From Pocillopora verrucosa (taxonomy: Eukaryota > Cnidaria > Anthozoa > Scleractinia > Pocilloporidae): 64,000 bases of DNA. Positions within the stretch are counted from its first letter, which is position 1. The number at the start of each line of letters is the position of its first letter. A model generated the notes under the pieces. That model ran no database searches and was not told the origin of the DNA. It saw only the letters and a program-made list of their open reading frames with translations. Of the stretch, positions 12,901 to 23,464 are shown one piece after another. Both the position numbers and the translations under genes were made by a program. The stretch spans positions 22,241,948-22,305,947 of the forward strand of contig NC_089320.1 in the NCBI RefSeq assembly GCF_036669915.1, given 5' to 3'.

Positions 12901-14928
12901 TATGTACCTCGTAGTTATCATTTTCCCTTTTGGTCTCCAGAGTGGTTAGGTCATCAACTTATTAAGTGAGTTGATTTTTATAAGGACCTCCCATTAATCC
13001 TTGTTGGTGAAGTTTGCATCCATAATGGAGCGAGTCAAAACAATTACAAAAGTGATAATTAATTCCTTACCCTCTCTCTTTTGCAGCCTTTCAATTCTGA
13101 TCGGGTTGTAACAGTACTTCACCGGTGAGGAAATGCGGATTGTTTCCATGAGGAAAAATCTTTTTTTCCGTACTCAAGTGTTCATTTATGCAGGGACTAT
13201 TTGCATTCTTCAATGTTAGTATCTTTTTCTTTTTTTCTTTTTTTTGTACAGGTTCGAGTTTTCCCAGTGTGATATCTGGTACATGAGATTCTCTTTAGAT
13301 TACGAGCAAAGGGTAAGCATTTATTTTCAGAATCTTTTACTGACGTTATCAACCCAACGGTGAGCACATGGGAGTCTGGATCGAGAGAGCTTGGTATTTG
13401 AGCTCTGACCAGAGTAACTTTGAGGTTTGTTTGCAGAAGACATGTCTCTCACACAATGCCCGACCTTCTCTGGTACAACAACTTCTAATTCGGAAATGTG
13501 TCAAAACACTATTCAGTATGTTAACCAAGAAAACGCAGATGAAGTGAAGAGGGCTTTTTCTTTACTTGCTTGCCTTTTGGATGGCTGAGACCTAGAAAGA
13601 AAAACGGAAACAGTCGTTTGTCTTAGCCTTTTATACTCCAACATCAGTATGCGTATTCTCTCTGCTGTGGTCTTTACATTTCTTATGGTACTGACAGGGA
13701 GAATTTGTGGAAAAATCAAGAGCCTCTTCAATAGGTGATCATTTCCAATATTCTTACGACCTTAATGGTTGATTCAGAAGTAATACTGTCCCGAGAAATT
13801 AGAGGCTGGGTACTGTTAGGTATTAAAGTATTAAGACGCGGTTAACTCCTTTCTTTTAAGTCTTTAAAAAAGAATTACACTCTTTGCAGCTAAGACGCTT
13901 TGCAACTGTAACTGAGAGCGCAAAATTGACCACATCATAACTTTTATTACAATTTCTGTTGCATTCCAGCTAATGGCGGTTGGGAATCAAACAGGGAAGA
14001 CATTCGTTTGGGATATTGGCGTTGACGATCCAACAAAAGCTAGGTAATGCAAATTATTACGATACATTTCTATTCAAGTTCAAATGTTTTTTTTAATTTC
14101 GTGTCCTTGGTTGGTATTAAAATTTGTGTTGAAGAGATATTTAGACATTGGTGAGAAGGTCACAATCGTGGTTAGTTATCATTCATTGTGGTTGCCAAAT
14201 ACTGAAAATAAGGCCATGTAGAAGACACGTGACCATTGCAAAGTCCGGCAATTTTGCTACGAAATTTACATACATGCATGACAAGCAACCACGTGATCTC
14301 GTGAAACTAACTTCAAGTAAAGTATACAAATCTTAACCTGCTGTGCTGGTTTTTTTGGGCGTTAACGTTAGAAGATCGCGGTCGTTTGTCCGACTAGCCA
14401 TGTTTGATTTAGAGTTGAAGTGAAGGGTGGGGGAGGGGGCAGGGAAAGGCCCCACTCCCTCCCTCCTTCCTTTTGACCGCCGCTCATCGACTTTCCGAGT
14501 TTTCCGCTGCTGTAAAAATCAAAGATTGCAACTATAATTTTCACCAAGAGTACTTGGCGCTAGCCCGCCAAAATTATGACTGCTCTGTAGTTTATAAAAT
14601 CTCGAATAACCATTTCTTCAACCTCTCAGATACGCTTATTTCTTTTCTCAATAATATCCTAGGGGTAGACTTATTTGCATAAACTGCATGTTGTTATCTT
14701 AGATCGACAACGCTTGGGCACAACAAGTGTGTATCGGCCATCAGACAGACGGGATTTAGTAAGGACGGCAAGTAAGTCTGCACTGAAATGTCTACAGAGT
14801 TTAGATTTACATATCGTTAACTTTGAAAATTGTTACATATCGAATCTACTTCTGATTTCTTTCTTTTCAGGATTCTAATATCTGTTTGTGATGACGGAAC
14901 GTTATGGAGGTGGGACAGAGTCAGATAA
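6952..14928 (+). CDS. EED: EED, WD40 subunit of Polycomb repressive complex 2
   Basis: Sixteen exons join to 437 residues (human 441): 6952-7197, 8093-8191, 8559-8624, 9055-9155, 9381-9405, 9720-9801, 10019-10110, 11057-11146, 11408-11451, 12189-12294, 12800-12862, 13087-13124, 13252-13312, 13970-14043, 14703-14771, 14871-14928. An acidic, basic-patched N-terminus is followed by a seven-bladed WD40 propeller. Diagnostic stretches are [65 protein letters not shown] and the C-terminal [11 protein letters not shown] reads H3K27me3 through an aromatic cage and scaffolds EZH2/SUZ12 in the nucleus. The cage aromatics (F in FAVQFN, Y in FYTCAW, WY in DIWYMRF) are all present, so histone reading should be intact. 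Introns carry a tRNA-derived SINE and a PLE fold-back relic. Exon 5 is only 25 nt. Confidence 0.96.
8764..8955. mobile_element. Degenerate PLE terminal-repeat fold-back in EED intron 3
   Basis: The left end gtttctaaagaaactgtggt and the arm atcaactgagttgataactg match the fold-back repeats near 24.1, 50.0 and 53.1 kb. The opposing arm ends in caactcatctgattaaacca. The central ribozyme-like core kept by other copies is deleted here. It is the most decayed of the five copies. Confidence 0.7.
10166..10597 (+). mobile_element. tRNA-derived SINE with a conserved central domain (Nin-DC-like)
   Basis: The head holds RNA polymerase III promoter boxes: A box TGGTCCAGTGG (10176-10186) and B box GGTTCAAGTCC (10219-10229). 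The body contains gataagacgtaaagccgga, gtgggacgtaaaagaacgc and cgcaaagagtaggg. These resemble, from memory, the Nin-DC domain found in SINEs from cnidarians to vertebrates. The tail is a (CTAT)n run ending at about 10597, as expected for retroposition by a LINE. It sits in EED intron 7, sense to the gene. A second copy of the body lies near 44.4 kb. Confidence 0.8.
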
Positions 14929-15620
14929 AAATCAGTTCTGTCGTGTCACTGGTTTGATGTATAATAACTCGGACAACACATTTTTTTACTGTATATTTTT
15001 CGTCCTATAACGAACTTTTGTTTAATTAAAAGAGACTGGTAAAAGAGCGTGCTGTCGTACTTGTGCTAATTACCGACAAATATGGATATCAAACAATCTG
15101 AGGCCTCCCTTGATTCGCCGAGCTTTTACAATTTGATGAAGTTTTGATATAATCCACGTTTAAAGTTTCCCCACTCCATCATGAGCCTTACCAAACCAAG
15201 CATAAGTGAGAGAAGTCATTATGGGTTCGTTGACACGAAATTGCCAGATCTTGCCATTTTCCTTTGGGCTGCGCTGTAATGGAGAAAGGATTATTAAAAT
15301 TCTGACCTCAATGAAAGAATTCACAGTTAGCCTACGAGCAGGTCATGTTAGTAGCACTTCGGCGAGAGCGTTTTCCCGCCCGCGAGAAAATAAGAAGCCT
15401 TGACCGACGGGAGCCGGCAAGATGGCTGTGAAAGGTCAAGCTCCGCTAGAGCCCCGGCAAACTTCTCCCCGACGTGTCCCAAATCTTCCCGCCGGAGGAG
15501 AAACGCGCGTCCCCTCGGCTTTCGCTTCCTCAGCGCGCGCGCTTCACGTGTTTGTTCACTTATGACGCACTTTTTGGTTTAAGAAAGTAACTTATTCGTT
15601 GATGGGAAAAGAAGCAAACC
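14929..15620. other. Intergenic region between EED and the orphan gene
   Basis: It begins with the EED 3' UTR (a possible AATTAAA signal near 15022). From about 15360 it becomes clearly richer in G and C than its surroundings, with many CG dinucleotides, up to the start codon at 15621. This is likely the promoter and 5' UTR of the orphan gene. The 60-codon ORF at 15400-15582 is probably a by-product of that composition. Confidence 0.5.
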
Positions 15621-16205
15621 ATGGCAGATTCCGTTTGTGTCGATGTTAAGGACCAAACTGTCGCTTACAACAGCACAACAGGAAGTGAACCTGTAGGCCC
15701 TACAGATACAAGCTACGTCGTAGAGATTCGCTCTCAAAGAAATCAAAGTGCTACATGCAGGAATTGCGTAAAAATATTAAAGAAAACGCAAAGGCAAACT
15801 CTCTACTCCAGGATTCGGGAGTATTTAGTAGCTGAACGAAATATTGACGTGAAGTTGAAGCGTTTCAAAGTAAAATCCAATAGCGCGATCAGTCCGTTTG
15901 CCTTTCTGCGCAAACTCTTCGCGGCTTTGTTCCAGCATGAAACGGAAGCGAAATTCACAAGCGACGAACTGGAAAGACTCACAGAATATCAGTTGGGTGC
16001 GCTAAAAGAATCCTTGAGGAACTTAATATCTGAGAAAACGAAAGAGCTACAACAGGAAAAATTGAAACGCATTAAGGAGAGACAGGCCTTACTTGGGTCT
16101 AAACAGAAGGCGAAGGATTTAGAGACAGAGGCTTGGGTCACATTACGGCCATTCTTAAATAAACACCCTTCCTTAGACGATCTTACGAGAGTTCTAATGT
16201 TTTAG
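15621..16205 (+). CDS. Intronless orphan protein, 194 residues
   Basis: A single-exon ORF I do not recognise. The ATG sits in AACCATGG, a good animal start context, just after a GC-rich promoter-like stretch. AATAAA at 16322-16327 lies about 120 bp past the stop. Residues 1-45 look disordered. Residues 46-65 hold a CRNCVKILKKTQRQ segment. The middle is basic (VKLKRFKVK), then SPFAFLRKLFAALFQHE resembles an amphipathic or hydrophobic helix. From about residue 115 to 180 the sequence is strongly charged and helical, probably coiled coil. There is no signal peptide or clear membrane span. It could be lineage-restricted or an intronless retrocopy; no parent gene is visible here. Confidence 0.65.
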   Translation: MADSVCVDVKDQTVAYNSTTGSEPVGPTDTSYVVEIRSQRNQSATCRNCVKILKKTQRQTLYSRIREYLVAERNIDVKLKRFKVKSNSAISPFAFLRKLFAALFQHETEAKFTSDELERLTEYQLGALKESLRNLISEKTKELQQEKLKRIKERQALLGSKQKAKDLETEAWVTLRPFLNKHPSLDDLTRVLMF

Positions 16206-16936
16206 GAGTGTTGTAAACTGACTCGGTTTGGAGTATAAGACATTTCGTAATTGAAAAGAATAAGAAGGGAGTGATGGATAAAGTTGTGTGTTAATAACGT
16301 GGGAAAGTCTATACAGATTTTAATAAACTTTGTTCGCTGTAATCAAAGGAATTCGGATCTGCATTCCGTGCCAGTTAGCTATGTACATTTACCACCGGAA
16401 AAAGGGGCATGTTCCAGCATTAGAATAATCCAATCTTGAGCTTTGAAGCTTTTGCTAAAGGAAAAATAAAATCCTTCAACAACGAAATGAGTTCTCCTCT
16501 CACCTAAAAAATGAAATCAGGAAAGAGAACATCAGAAAGGCCACTGATTAGTCGCTTATAGTAATGTTATTTCAGGGATTAATAAATTAATGCCTATTTA
16601 AGTAACACGTAATAAAAAAATCAGACTTTTTGGAGTTGGCCGTTTGTGGGCCCTTGTCTTACCAACAGACTGGCGTTTAACTGTCCCAGGCAAAAGCAAA
16701 CCCATAGTTTAGGAGAAACGTATGGACGAAAAGGGTCTGGAGAGTCTTCTTGTACTCCCAGTTTAGAAATAATATATAACAAGCAGTACAATAGTGTTCT
16801 TCCAAAATCCCGACTGAGATATTGTAAAGGGAAACCAATAAAAAGTGCGGTTTATTGCTTAAATAAACATCTGTTATACAAGAACCCTTTCAGTCTGTCT
16901 GGCTTTGTAAACAGAGGTTTATTACCACGGACATGA
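16206..16936. other. Convergent 3' region between the orphan gene and CMSS1
   Basis: Short AT-rich stretch holding the 3' ends of two convergent transcripts. The orphan gene's AATAAA is at 16322-16327. A 96-codon ORF at 16646-16936 overlaps the presumed CMSS1 3' UTR on the opposite strand and has no recognisable feature. Confidence 0.5.
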
Positions 16937-19900
16937 TTAACTACGTACTTCTGGTATATCTATCATTCTCCGCAGCTTTTGATCTCTCCATGTCCAGTCA
17001 AGAATTACATACTTCAATCTTTTAGTTTTTAATGAATCTGAAAGTGTGAAAAAAGAATCTTTAATCGACAAAATGATCCTCGCAGGTGAACTGCAATGGA
17101 AGAAATTTCAGAAAAGGAAGTCTGAAAACAATTTAGGTTTCGAAGGGGTACGAAGCAGTACCTCCCAGATTCTCGTGGGTCGTTACCTCATAATGAGCTA
17201 AAGGGCACTTGTTGAGAGAGATGTAAAACTGGGTTGAGGTAAAACTACTCTAAGCATGTTCAGTTACTGAGACGAATCAGCACTCTTGCTTAGCAATAGC
17301 TGCCCAGTAGGCTCTTATTATTAGCGCTGCAGGACGCGCGTTTCTCCGCCCACGGGGAGATTTGAGACAAGTCATGCAGGGATAGGTTTTCCGGGGTTCG
17401 TGTAGCTCAAGGCCTCGTACTTTCCTAACGAAACGAAGAAACGCTCGTGCCGTGGTCGTGCCGAAGCACTAATATCGCGGGGCTGCTCCGAGGCTTGCTC
17501 AGCAATCGAGCGTCATGGCTAAAAGCATGCAAAGAGGCAATTTGGAGTCGACTGATTACAAACAGAGCCCGCTCACCATTCTGTATTAGCTTTAAAATTC
17601 GACTTGGTGTCCCAATGCCGAAATGAACCACCTGGGACTCTAGAAACCGCTCCTGCTCTGAAACCTGCAGAAATAAATTCCACCTGGAATGAGCGATGAA
17701 GATCTGAAAGCGGTAAAATTCACACACGTCACGCGCGCCATAACAGTTTCAAGGACAAAAAAGACGATTTTATCGCCTGGTTTTCAGGAAATATGACATT
17801 TTTCCTGGTTCACTGAGCGCGAACTAAAGGAGATGGGCGTCAAACGGTCACACCACCATGATGTCAAATTGCGCGATGGTTCTTTTAAAAAGCGTTGGAA
17901 AAGCGGATACCTCTCCCAAAAATATTTTCCCAAACTCATTTCTTATCGTCGAAACGGCTTCATAGCCCAAATAATTTAATTTCTCAACCTAGAAACCCAC
18001 AGAGCTTGCCTTAAACATGTAAACTCTTCTACCTTCATGTGCTTGGCGAATAATTTAACCGTTTTGCATTTTCCTTTGAATTCTGTCGCTGCCCTGTAGA
18101 AAGTAAGAGGAATTTCATGTCTTCAGGTAATTCACCAAGTAGATTAATCTCTTGAGATCTCTAGACCTCTCATTCCCCTTACCCCTGGGATAATGATCTA
18201 ATGACCCATCCCATCTTTTCAATTACCCCTTGGATTATAACCTACTGCCCCCCAACCCATCTTTTCCGTTTACCCCATTGTTGTTCCTTGCACATTATTT
18301 ACAGGACTTGCCTTCAGCTTAAACTGTAATCAGTTTAGGATACATCATAAATGCCTTACTAACCTGTTAAGTTCCACAACTCTTGTGGCTGCTGATGAAA
18401 CAAACAGGAGCAAGGGAGAGCCATGATCACCTTTATTGTTTAGTTTATCCACATCTCTTGTCCACTGAGGAACAACTGCAACAGATGCAATCAGATGAAA
18501 GACAATCAGCGATGGATTCGAAGAACTAACTGAAAGGTCACAACTTCAACTTGAGTCGGAGCATGTGGATTTTGTTCTTAATACACTGGGCCATGAACAT
18601 CATCTTTTGTGGTAATTTTCCTCCCATTTTAACATTTAACCCTTTACACCCAAACATTAGAGTTCATATTCTCCCCTCTGTTCTCTTGACATTATGGTAC
18701 TGTTTGTAATTTTCATGGGAAGAAAACCAATCCTTTCAAGAAAGGTTTGCACCTACATTGTAGCCTCATTTCAAACTGAGTGTTCTCAGGCACAGAAATT
18801 GCCTGTTCAAGTCAGGTAACTGGTTATGTCCCACAAAGTGTTCTTTGTTATCAAAATGTGTTGGGTTATCACATGTGTACAGTTCAATAGAGCAGTACAC
18901 TCTACAGGCATAGCATAAATGGTTGTGACACCCACCATTATTCAGGTAAGAAAGGAGTTCATTTAGAGATCCGTTGTGAATAGAATCATCCACCAAACAA
19001 CAGGAATCTAAAAAAATATAAAAATTGAAAACAACTGCTTCTAAAATCTTCTGTAGTAAATTTACCATACAAATTATTGCATACCACAGCAATTAGCAAA
19101 GCTGAGAGACTTTAAACTTCAGAAATTCCAAACTCACTGTCTCATTTAGAATTAAGGCTACAAGCTCTTAGCCCTTCCAAGAATGTGCTTAGGCAAGCCT
19201 GCATCCAAAAATAACTTGCATAGTTTGACCAACTCAGGTTTGCACATTGTAAAGCAACTAGAAACATTTGCTACTTCTATTGGATGGGACACTATTAGTC
19301 TATACCAGGTTACCCTTCTCAAGTTCTGTCAAATTTCATGAACAGTTCCCCTGTGCCCGTCAACTGGGAGTCAGAGAACTAACAGACCATGATCAGAAAT
19401 TCTTATACTCCTGGTTGGAGACAAGCAGAGTGAAAATTAACTTTCTTTGCAAATAACACATAAGAAAGATGCTTGCCAAGGTGTTAATCTGGATCTTGAT
19501 GTCCAATTACAACAGAATTCACCACAATAGGCAGCTATGTCTCTCACAAAGAGTATAGCCATTACTGTTCAATATTTTTGGCTAAGTTTCCAAGGTTTCC
19601 AAGTTTCCAAGTTTTATTATTTCACACTATTTACAGAAAAAAATAACTTAAAAATAACTTTAAAAACTTTCTTTATCATAATTTCTGGTTAATCTACCCT
19701 TCAAATAACATGAACAGTGATTCTCAACAGACTCTTAACTACTTGTGTTTAAGTGCACAGAAAAAAAGGGGTCAGTAGAGATCTTCATTGGATATCTCAT
19801 TTCTTTAAATGGGTGAGCTTTGAGTGAGGGAAGGGGGGTAGGTATGAAAAAGAAAGTCAATTTTTGGCTTCAAGCTGTTTAGACTGATGCTTAATAGGAT

Positions 19901-21167
19901 GCTTAATCATCATGCAATTTGGTCAACAAAAAAGCACAAGCTTTAAAGCTACATCTTGTCTTCCTTGGTGCTGTAAATAATCCCTTCTTACCATCAATGC
20001 TCACATCCTCAAGTTCTAATGTTGTCAGTGATCCTGCAGTACTGTCACAGAAAGTTGACCACAATACATTTGGTGCTTCTGAGCCTTGAAGTTTTGTTGA
20101 TATACTTTCAATCTGTAAAATGTTACAGCATTCACATATTACAATCATTAAAATTTTTTATGACAATAGCATGGAAATTCTCCAAACAAATATATTAGTA
20201 CTTCCATCCATGTATTGCCTTCCAGATTTGCAAAGGGCATTCATGATTATATCTAGCTGTAAGGGTTGTCAAATGTAATCACAAGTTTTGTGAATACACC
20301 ACTAAAAGCCGATTAAATCAACCGTTAAAAAAGGGGGGGGGGGCTAAACTTCAGAATACCCCACAACTTTGGTCCGCCTCACTTACATGTGTCGGGAGGC
20401 TTTGAAGATCGAGGCATAACACAATAGATGCTATTCTTATTCAATGTACATGTAAATGAGTTGCGGGGTATTCTGAAGTTGCTCCAAGGGGGGGGCAAGG
20501 TTAATCTACAACTGGAAGAAGACACACGAATAAGTGACACTCCAATTATAGCACACCTATTTCAACCTGTCTCAATCATAATTCCAAGAAGATACTAACA
20601 GAGATCCTGGCTAGTTACAACAGTATCTTTCAGTTACAAAGAAGTAATACCTTAGACTTTTTCCTCCTTTTCTTTGCTTTTGATTCATTTGGACCATCAT
20701 CACTGAGCTTTATCTACAAGAAATAACACAGGATTTCAGTGAAAGATACACAGCGTACAACAAAAATTATCAACGAGACCTATTCTCTGCCGGTTGGTGG
20801 GCAAGATAGACAAAATAACTTTCTGGAGACGCGTCCCATCCGGTAATTCTATCATGCGCCTTGTTTTAAGCAGAGGATGACTACAAAGACTAAAGAAATA
20901 ACCAAATACAAGGCCACAAAGACAGTTTGGCAAACTCTTTACTCACTTGTTTACTGCTGTTGTTCTCCGAATGACCTTCGACATCTTCACCTTTTCGCCG
21001 CTTATTTTTCCGTTCTGTTTCAATCTCTTATGGTAAAATTCAAGTAAAGATAATTAATAATCATTATTTTCTCAAAAAAGGAAGAAAATTCACAAAGCAG
21101 AGAATTTACCTGTATCCTCGACGTCTTTTTCACTCAACCACCATTCGTCCCCCAAAGCGTCCGCCAT
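16937..21167 (-). CDS. CMSS1: CMSS1, small ribosomal subunit biogenesis factor homolog
   Basis: Nine exons join to 251 residues (human 279): 21167-21110, 21026-20947, 20713-20651, 20112-19992, 19007-18936, 18475-18364, 18093-18033, 17664-17577, 17037-16937. The start [10 protein letters not shown] is nearly identical to the vertebrate MADDLGDEWW. A basic stretch ([19 protein letters not shown]) follows, likely nuclear or nucleolar targeting. The body has [48 protein letters not shown] and the terminal [19 protein letters not shown]. These are the family signatures of a DEAD-box-like fold. Yeast Cms1 is linked to the small-subunit processome. Introns hold a small MITE (20348-20479) and a short C-rich imperfect direct repeat near 18170-18290. 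Exon phases all agree. Confidence 0.93.
20348..20479. mobile_element. MITE of about 130 bp in CMSS1 intron 3
   Basis: The left arm acttcagaataccccacaac and the inverse right arm gcggggtattctgaagt form terminal inverted repeats of about 20 bp with one or two mismatches. Poly-G runs lie just outside both ends. No coding capacity. Confidence 0.75.
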
Positions 21168-21305
21168 ATTTGATAAAAACGGTCAAAGACTGGTTACGAC
21201 TATTTCCAGTTCCCATGGACGTGCCACTAACTTTCGTGCGCTGATTGGCTAGCTCGGTTCACTTTGAGATATGCTTCTTTTCACTGGTTTGGAAACTATT
21301 TAAAA

Positions 21306-21615
21306 TTGCTGGTTTTCACGTGACGTCACTAAATTTCAAACTTCAGAACTATTGATCCTCCTGAGATTTTACTTTCATGATGTATTAGAGCAGCTAAAAA
21401 CTAATATTCAGACAAATTTTCACTCCAAATGGGTTCTTGGTTTAGTGATAGACTACTCTTGAATTTCTAAGCTTTTGCGTGACGTGGCCTTTACATGACG
21501 AGCGAGAGAGCTGTTATGTTGGTTTAAAAGGTGACTTATTTAGGGAAATTCAGCTATCTGAACAGTTCTTGTATTAGAATAAAGTATTATTGTTACGTTT
21601 ATGAGTTCTTAGAGA

Positions 21616-21660
<45 letters not shown>

Positions 21661-21661
21661 G

Positions 21662-21693
<32 letters not shown>

Positions 21694-21767
21694 AGGTGGG
21701 CACCAGCATGGCGGCTCCATACAAATCTCTATAAATTTGGGAAAAACGTTTCTCCTCATATCTTCCG

Positions 21768-21808
<41 letters not shown>

Positions 21809-21865
21809 ACATATCTAGCTTCTTTCTATTTCCAGATTCTAGACTAAATCGATTGAACGGTTTTT

Positions 21866-21909
<44 letters not shown>

Positions 21910-21914
21910 GGCAA
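21306..21914. mobile_element. MITE-like element with terminal inverted repeats and a central palindrome
   Basis: The left end attgctggttttcacgtgac and right end, read in reverse, attgccggttttcagtgtca pair over about 25 bp. Inside, at about 21670-21717, ggccgccatgttggtgccca is followed after four bases by its near-perfect inverse, predicting a stable hairpin of about 20 bp. No transposase ORF is present. Confidence 0.65.
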
Positions 21915-22629
21915 TACTCATTCAACCCAATGACGTTCTGTCATAAAGCGGAAGAGTTTCAGCTCGTTTCTCAACAAACAACTGTTCATTAAATCCTTTG
22001 GGTATTTTCCCCTCAAGCTTTAGAAGAAATTTCAATTAGTTCCCAAAAACTTCAAAGCTAGTGTTCAAAGTTTTTTTTTCCAGACATTAGAAGTTACTGC
22101 GCCTAAAAATGCGGTTTTTGGACCCTGAAGTCTGACCAAGGCGTTTCTGATCTATATCAAAAGGTTCCGTCTGATCAGACATCACAGTCCGAGATCAGAA
22201 GGAACCTTCCGAGTTTTCATAATAAGGAATTTACGATATTCCTAAATACAATGTTTGTTGCTGCTGTTTCTTTCATTGCCATGAGCAGAACCAGAGTACA
22301 TTGGGCGTTTGTTCAAATTTCAAAAAAATTGATTTTTTTAACTCGGAGAAATTTTTCACCGCTAAATCGGAAAATTCTCAACCGAGAAGTTAAATGAAAG
22401 CTAACATAACTAATTTTTTTGCCTAATAGATACGGTGATTTATGCCACTACTATCTACAGTTGTATAAAAAAAGTTCGATGACTTTTAAGTTAACTTCTG
22501 TACAAAATGTATAACAACATAATACTTCTTTGTAACAATGTAACACCCTTACAGAGCGTATCGAATAACTAGCATTTACAATTTATGAAAAGATATAACA
22601 TTCTTTAATCTCACTGTATTTTTTCAAAC

Positions 22630-23060
22630 TGTGTCTAAGTGCCCAGCAGCCAGGCACGGTCTTAAATGGACTAAATGCCCGGCAGTCAGAAATTTCCAAA
22701 GAATTTTCCCTGCGAGGTTCTTTCAAGCTTTTCAAGATTATCAGATGTTTGTTTAGAAATGTTTAGCGATTTCAAAACTTGCTTCTTTTTTCGAAAGACG
22801 AACTTTCCGAGCTTGTAATACCGAAAAATCGCTAGACTTTCGAGACTCACATAATATTTCTGACCTAACAATTTCATGGCATGCAGAAGCTCAGAAAATT
22901 CGTCAAATAAAAACCGTCAAAATTTTTGGAATTTCTTGGCATTTCTAAACAAACATCAAACACTTATTAGGTTTGCATGAGGTTTTCTGTGGGAATTCGG
23001 TGAATATTTCTGACTGTAGGGCACGGTCTCAAATAGACAAAATGGCCAGCAGCCACTTAA
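22630..23060. repeat. Fold-back repeat
   Basis: gcccggcagtcagaaattt near 22677 is opposed by aatatttctgactgtaggg near 23003. Further inside, atgtttgtttagaaatg near 22745 is opposed by catttctaaacaaacat near 22940. The flanks both carry gcacggtctyaaat. This nested pairing describes a palindromic element of unknown class. Confidence 0.6.
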
Positions 23061-23464
23061 TTGTTTGCCTAACCCTGACCTCTGTCGGAAAGGGAAATAA
23101 TTCAGAAGTCAAAATTTGATTAAACGTCATCTGCCAAGCAAATGAATGACCGTGTAAAACAACCAATACACAAGGTGAGTGTTAGACACCAAACCGATAT
23201 TTTACAAGAGTACGTGTGAATATATAACAATAAGATGTCTTACGCGGGAAACATTTCTTATTGCGTTATAATGTGATGCGTTACATTGCTTTACGTCGTA
23301 CCGCCGCGCAACACTTTCCATTGTGTTGCATTGCATATTGCGTTAGCTTGGTGAAACTCTCAGATTAAGCCAGTTCTTAACCTTCGAAAAAGGCAATTCT
23401 ATTCCACTTTATGTTTTATTCTATAGCTATCTACAAAACAGGTAAATACACCATTTTAAAAGTC

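Larger units (their letters stand above)
21168..23464. other. Intergenic region between CMSS1 and the SLC15 transporter
   Basis: The first 130 bp are the CMSS1 promoter side. After that two transposon-like structures fill much of the space: a roughly 610-bp inverted-repeat element (21306-21914) and a fold-back element (about 22630-23060). The remaining sequence is AT-rich, with a low-complexity stretch near 23260-23345. The ORFs at 21646-21879 and 22686-22877 lie inside these repeats and are not believable genes. Confidence 0.6.

Noticed and set aside
16646-16936. 96-codon plus-strand ORF
   Set aside because: Opposite to the CMSS1 3' UTR, no recognisable feature.
22686-22877. 63-codon minus-strand ORF
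   Set aside because: Lies entirely within a fold-back repeat.
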